9,724 nt of DNA from CADEED01 sp043747835 (GTDB lineage Bacteria; Pseudomonadota; Gammaproteobacteria; Steroidobacterales; Steroidobacteraceae): NCBI GenBank assembly GCA_043747835.1, contig JAYTOK010000057.1, positions 1 through 9,724 on the forward strand. The letters are read 5' to 3'. Numbering within the stretch: the stretch's first letter is position 1; each line of letters starts with the position of its first letter. A program made the translations under genes and the position numbers. This document shows positions 6,395 through 9,724 of the stretch, piece by piece. A model generated the notes under the pieces. It was not told the origin of the DNA. It searched no databases and was given only the letters and a program-made list of their open reading frames with translations.

Positions 6395-8152
6395 ATGCAA
6401 CGAAACGCCAGAACTGCCCTCATTTCGCTGGGTCTCGCCGCGCTGTTCCCCCTGGCCGCGAGCGCCCTGTCCACCACGAATTCGGATAACGCCGCGCTGG
6501 TCCTCGCGGACATGGCGCTGTCGCGCGGTGACTGCAAAGGCGGCACCGATCGATACATGAAGGCCGCGATGGGGACCAGCGACGCACAGATCTCCGAGCG
6601 CGCGAACAAGGTTGCCGCGGAGTGCCAGCAGATCGGCGCCGCCGCCAAGGCTGCGCGCCGCTGGCAGAAGCTCGAGCCGGACAGTGCCGGCGCCGCAGCG
6701 GCCGTCGCGATTTCCGCGGTGCAGCTCTATCAACCCGAGATCGCGAGCGCCGCGATCCTGCGGGCGCACGAGCTGGGTGGCGAGGCAGCGCTGGTCAAAC
6801 TGATCGGCGAAGTCAGCGATGCGGGCGGCACCGCGATCGCGTTGAGCACGCTCAAGCCGCTGTTCGAGGCGCCGGACGTCTCCGACAAACTGTTGGCGGC
6901 CGGAGTCGACCTCGCGCTCGAAGCGTTCGATTTCAAGATTGCGCACACGCTCGCCGACAAGATGCTCGCAAGCGAACCCGCGTCCGGTGAGGCGCGCGCG
7001 CAGCTCGCGCGCGTGCACACGGCCGAGGGCAATGCCGTCGCGGCGATCGCGCTGGCGCAGGAAGCCGCCGCGCTCGATCCAGACGCCAACCGTTTCGCGT
7101 ACGCGGACACGCTGCTGCGGCTCGACCGCCTCGACGAGGCGCGTCAGGAGCTGGATTCACTTCGCAACGAAGAGCCGTTCCGCGACGAAGCGGATCTGCG
7201 GCTCGGCAAACTCGCGTACCAGATGGGCGACATGTCGGAGGCGGGCCGCCGCTTCGGCAGTCTCATCAGCTCGCAATCCGCGGCGCCCGAAGCCTTCTTC
7301 TATCTATCGTCCATCGCGGAGCGCGAAGGCCGGACGGATCTCGCGCTCGAGGGTTACTCCAAGCTCGCCGAAGCCGGCGCCGGTCTCATCGTGCGTGGCC
7401 GCGCGGCGCGTTTGTTGATGAAGAAAGACGAGCGCGCCGCAGCGTTCCGCATGCTCGACGAGTTCGCGCAGAAAGAACGCTCCGAAGCGCTCGACGTCGA
7501 GTTCGCGAAAGCCGCGCTCCTCGAGGACGCCGGCAAGTCGACCGAGGCGATCGCGCTGCTGCTGCTCGCACTCGAGCGGTACCCGAATCACCCCGGGCTG
7601 CTCTACCAGGTCGCGCTGATGCAGGACAAAGCCGGCATGGTGCGCGAATCCATCCGCAGCTTCGAAAGCCTGCTCAAGGCGCGTCCCGAAGACGCGAGCC
7701 TGCTGAATGCGCTGGGTTATTCGCTCGCGGATCGCAACCAGAAACTGCCGCGCGCGGAACAGCTCATCCGCAAGGCGCTCGAGGCATCCCCGGACAACCC
7801 CGCCTTCCTCGATAGTTTGGGTTGGGTGCGTTTCCGGCGCGGCGACGTCGAAGGTGCGCTGCCGCACCTCGAGCGCGCATACCGCATTTTCCCGGACGCG
7901 GAGATCGCGTCGCATTGGGGCGAAGCGCTGTGGAGCTCGGGCAGACAATCCGAGGCGCGAGCTCTCTGGGCCCGCTCGCTCGCTCGCTCGCCGGATTCGA
8001 AGCCGCTGCGCGCGACCATCGAACGTCTGACGGGAGCCACGCTCGAAACGCCGAAGGGCGCAACGCCCAAGGACGAGAAGAAGGGCGACGCGCCGGCCAT
8101 CGAAGAACCGCTGCCGACGACGCCCACCGCTTCGGTCTTTTCGGGTAGCTAG
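6395..8152 (+). CDS. Secreted tetratricopeptide repeat protein, LbcA (PA4667)-like by position
   Basis: The product has 585 residues. Residues 1-24 form a Sec signal peptide (R3 and R6, hydrophobic core at about 8-20, likely cleavage ASA before L25) that fixes ATG 6395 as the start. TPR-type helix pairs follow from about 35. The best-conserved block is at about 435-530, with ALGYSLADR at 439-447, P-D-N-P-A-F-L-D-S-L-G-W at 466-477, and ALPHLERAY then IFPD up to 501. The tail (550-585) is rich in proline, lysine and threonine and probably disordered. In Pseudomonas aeruginosa the TPR gene next to lolB encodes LbcA, an outer-membrane lipoprotein that activates the periplasmic protease CtpA against cell-wall hydrolases. 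The similar size and the lolB-ispE context suggest a counterpart. This protein lacks a lipobox cysteine after the signal peptide, so it would be soluble in the periplasm or anchored otherwise. Its two cysteines are 47 and 77. The TAG stop is two bases before lolB. The TPR call is firm; the LbcA equivalence is inference. Confidence 0.9.
   Translation: MQRNARTALISLGLAALFPLAASALSTTNSDNAALVLADMALSRGDCKGGTDRYMKAAMGTSDAQISERANKVAAECQQIGAAAKAARRWQKLEPDSAGAAAAVAISAVQLYQPEIASAAILRAHELGGEAALVKLIGEVSDAGGTAIALSTLKPLFEAPDVSDKLLAAGVDLALEAFDFKIAHTLADKMLASEPASGEARAQLARVHTAEGNAVAAIALAQEAAALDPDANRFAYADTLLRLDRLDEARQELDSLRNEEPFRDEADLRLGKLAYQMGDMSEAGRRFGSLISSQSAAPEAFFYLSSIAEREGRTDLALEGYSKLAEAGAGLIVRGRAARLLMKKDERAAAFRMLDEFAQKERSEALDVEFAKAALLEDAGKSTEAIALLLLALERYPNHPGLLYQVALMQDKAGMVRESIRSFESLLKARPEDASLLNALGYSLADRNQKLPRAEQLIRKALEASPDNPAFLDSLGWVRFRRGDVEGALPHLERAYRIFPDAEIASHWGEALWSSGRQSEARALWARSLARSPDSKPLRATIERLTGATLETPKGATPKDEKKGDAPAIEEPLPTTPTASVFSGS
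7973..7990 (+). repeat. CGCT tetranucleotide repeat, 4.5 copies, inside the TPR gene
   Basis: CGCT is repeated without interruption for 18 bases, within the codons for A-R-S-L-A-R-S (residues 526-532). Four-base units inside a reading frame can cause frame changes by slippage. The copy number is low and a gain or loss would alter only the last 55 or so residues. Confidence 0.7.
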
Positions 8153-8154
8153 TC

Positions 8155-8787
8155 TTGGCGCGCGGTCGCGCAAGGTTCGTCGCCGGCGCCGCGGCGCTCG
8201 CGGTGCTGTCCGCCTGCCGGACGGTGCCGCCGCCGGCTCCCGTGCTCGGCCCGGGCGCCGATGCGCCGTGGCCCGAACAACGGGCGCGGCTCGAAACGTT
8301 CGATCGCTACAACCTCAACGGCCGCGTTGCCGTGGCCGCGAACGGGCAGGGCTTCACGGCGTCCCTGCGATACGAGCAGCGCCCCGGAGAATCCCGTCTT
8401 TCCCTCGACGGTCCGCTCGGCATCGGTGGCCTGCGAGTGGAGCTCGACGGCGAAAAGCTGGCGGTCGAGACCAGCCGCGGCGAGAAGCTCGACGGCGCGG
8501 CGGCGCGCGACGAGATCGAGCGGCGGCTGGGATTTCCGCTGCCGCTCGCGGAGTTGCGCTGGTGGTTGCTCGGCATTCCCGCGCCGGGTGGTGATGCCAC
8601 GATGCGAATGGACATGGCCAGTCAAGAGATCACGCGCTTCGTGCAGCGCGGGTGGTCCGTGACGATTGAGAAACGCATGCCGTCGCTCGGCTTCGCGTTG
8701 CCTCAACGACTGAATGCGGAACGAGTCGGGGCGGAGGTCGCGGGCGAGGGTGCGCGCATGAAGCTCGTCGTCGAACGCTGGCGGTAG
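8155..8787 (+). CDS. lolB: Outer-membrane lipoprotein insertion protein LolB
   Basis: LolB is an outer-membrane lipoprotein that takes lipoproteins from periplasmic LolA and inserts them in the inner leaflet of the outer membrane, the last step of the Lol pathway. The 210-residue product is almost the size of E. coli LolB (207). It has an arginine-rich n-region, a hydrophobic stretch at 8-18 and lipobox LSAC at 18-21. C21 is the lipidation site, followed by R rather than D, so outer-membrane sorting is expected. GPLG at 86-89 places L88 at the E. coli mature Leu68 position, the protruding-loop residue needed for membrane insertion. GFPLPLAELRWWLLGIP at 126-142 matches the E. coli segment MPIPLNSLRQWILGLP. 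The start is TTG at 8155: it is two bases after the TPR stop, and no later start would keep the signal peptide. There is no strong Shine-Dalgarno site, so translation is probably coupled. The stop is TAG. Confidence 0.93.
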   Translation: MARGRARFVAGAAALAVLSACRTVPPPAPVLGPGADAPWPEQRARLETFDRYNLNGRVAVAANGQGFTASLRYEQRPGESRLSLDGPLGIGGLRVELDGEKLAVETSRGEKLDGAAARDEIERRLGFPLPLAELRWWLLGIPAPGGDATMRMDMASQEITRFVQRGWSVTIEKRMPSLGFALPQRLNAERVGAEVAGEGARMKLVVERWR

Positions 8788-8792
8788 CGAAC

Positions 8793-9644
8793 GTGGCCGC
8801 CATCTGGTCGGCACCGGCCAAGCTCAATCTGATGCTCCACATCGTCGGCCGTCGCGCCGACGGTTATCACGAGCTCCAGACCGTCTTCCAGCTCCTCGAC
8901 CTCTGCGATTCGCTCGAAATCGCCGTTCGCGACGACGGCCGAGTGGTCCGGACGCGGGGACCTGAGTCCGTGCCTGAAGCCCAGGATTTGACCGTTCGCG
9001 CGGCGCTCGCGCTCAAAGCGGCAACCGGCACGCCGCTGGGCGCCGATATTGCCGTCACCAAGCGGATTCCCATGGGCGGAGGCCTCGGTGGCGGGAGTTC
9101 CGATGCCGCCACGACATTGCTGGCTCTGAACCAGATGTGGCAAACGGGGCTGAGTTCGGCGCAGATCGCGGCAATTGGCGTCACGCTCGGGGCGGATGTG
9201 CCGGTTTTCGTGCACGGGAGGTCTGCCTGGGCCGAGGGAGTCGGTGAAAGGCTCGAACCGGTGTCCCTGCCGGAGAATTCCTGGTTTCTCGTGATCTTTC
9301 CGGGGATCCACGTCCCAACGGTGGACGTATTCCAGGCTCCTGAATTGACACGGAATTCCCCGCTCACGACAATGCGCGGCTTTTTGGAATTGGGCGGGCG
9401 TAACGATTGCGAGGCGGTCGTTCGTGCGCGCTTTCCGGCGGTGGGTGAGGCACTGGATTGGCTCGCGCGGTATGCGCCCGCGAGGCTCACGGGTACGGGA
9501 TCATGCGTGTTCGCGAAGTTCGCGCGTGCCCAAGACGCGGAGCGCGTCGCGGCGCGGGTGCCGGACACGTGGCGCGCGTGGGTCGCGCAAGGGGTGAACC
9601 AGTCTCCTTTGTTGGACGAGCTGGGCCGCTGCTCGAAGAGTTAG
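8793..9644 (+). CDS. ispE: 4-diphosphocytidyl-2-C-methyl-D-erythritol kinase
   Basis: IspE is the cytosolic ATP-dependent kinase of the MEP isoprenoid pathway, phosphorylating the 2-hydroxyl of CDP-methylerythritol. The 283-residue product has exactly the E. coli length. It has PAKLNL at 8-13 with substrate/catalytic K10, RADGYHEL at 21-28, the GHMP-kinase ATP loop PMGGGLGGGSSDAA at 93-106, GADVPVFV at 133-140 with the catalytic aspartate D135, and the C-terminal glycine motif LTGTGSCVF at 232-240. The start is GTG at 8793, five bases after the lolB stop and needed to keep the PAK motif; no strong Shine-Dalgarno site is visible, so coupling to lolB is likely. The TAG stop is five bases before the tRNA-Gln gene. 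The lolB-ispE-tRNA-Gln order (usually followed by prs) is common in gammaproteobacteria. All key residues are present, so the enzyme should be active. Confidence 0.97.
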   Translation: MAAIWSAPAKLNLMLHIVGRRADGYHELQTVFQLLDLCDSLEIAVRDDGRVVRTRGPESVPEAQDLTVRAALALKAATGTPLGADIAVTKRIPMGGGLGGGSSDAATTLLALNQMWQTGLSSAQIAAIGVTLGADVPVFVHGRSAWAEGVGERLEPVSLPENSWFLVIFPGIHVPTVDVFQAPELTRNSPLTTMRGFLELGGRNDCEAVVRARFPAVGEALDWLARYAPARLTGTGSCVFAKFARAQDAERVAARVPDTWRAWVAQGVNQSPLLDELGRCSKS

Positions 9645-9649
9645 GCCGT

Positions 9650-9724
9650 TGGGGTGTCGCCAAGTGGTAAGGCAGCGGGTTTTGATCCCGCCATTCGGAG
9701 GTTCGAATCCTTCCACCCCAGCCA
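9650..9724 (+). tRNA. tRNA-Gln (anticodon TTG)
   Basis: A complete 75-base cloverleaf includes an encoded CCA end at the window edge. The acceptor stem TGGGGTG (9650-9656) pairs perfectly with CACCCCA (9714-9720), followed by discriminator G and CCA. The anticodon stem GCGGG (9675-9679) pairs with CCCGC (9687-9691) around the loop TTTTGAT, with anticodon TTG at 9682-9684. The T arm has GGAGG/CCTTC (one G-T pair) around TTCGAAT. The sequence is close to E. coli tRNA-Gln. It begins five bases after the ispE stop, so it is probably processed from the same transcript or one extending into the next gene. Confidence 0.97.

Noticed and set aside
6361..6648. N-terminal extension of prfA by about 96 residues
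   Set aside because: It would run antisense into the TPR gene, has no RF1 similarity, and RF1 alignment begins at MVRVKDSIR or VKDSIR.
1..9724. CRISPR arrays, insertion sequences, attachment sites
   Set aside because: No spaced direct repeats, transposase motifs or terminal inverted repeats were seen. The tRNA-Gln 3' end coincides with the window edge, so integration there cannot be judged.

Overview
The window suggests a GC-rich gammaproteobacterium, probably from the Xanthomonadales/Nevskiales/Steroidobacter neighbourhood. This is an inference from gene content and order, not a database match. LolB is restricted to beta/gammaproteobacteria, and the order TPR gene - lolB - ispE - tRNA-Gln beside prfA is a known gammaproteobacterial neighbourhood.

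Left third (about 1-3660, plus strand): an accessory polymorphic-toxin module. A large RHS/YD-repeat protein, whose N-terminus is probably missing or frameshifted at the left edge, ends in an RHS core, a PxxxxDPxGL junction and a variable C-terminal domain that I read as DUF4329-like with a possible JAMM-type metal site. Two bases after its stop is a small secreted protein, the best candidate for a cognate immunity protein. Hand-counted 60-base samples here give 50-60% G+C, against 60-77% in the rest of the window, which fits an acquired cassette.

Middle (3720-6360, minus strand): a two-gene operon, prfA (release factor 1) followed with a 1-base TGATG overlap by a membrane protein that fuses an RDD domain to a SpoIIM (DUF95) domain. 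It ends in a clear intrinsic terminator. The hemA and prmC genes that often flank prfA are absent from these positions.

Right (6395-9724, plus strand): a divergent, tightly packed run. It holds a secreted TPR protein in the position of Pseudomonas LbcA (PA4667), lolB (outer-membrane lipoprotein insertion), ispE (MEP isoprenoid pathway kinase) and tRNA-Gln(UUG). Gaps are 2-5 bases, so co-transcription is likely. The divergent promoter region is only 34 bases, and the TPR mRNA may be leaderless.

The right two-thirds is ordinary envelope and translation housekeeping with some unusual arrangement. The most interesting part is the RHS C-terminal domain and its putative immunity partner.
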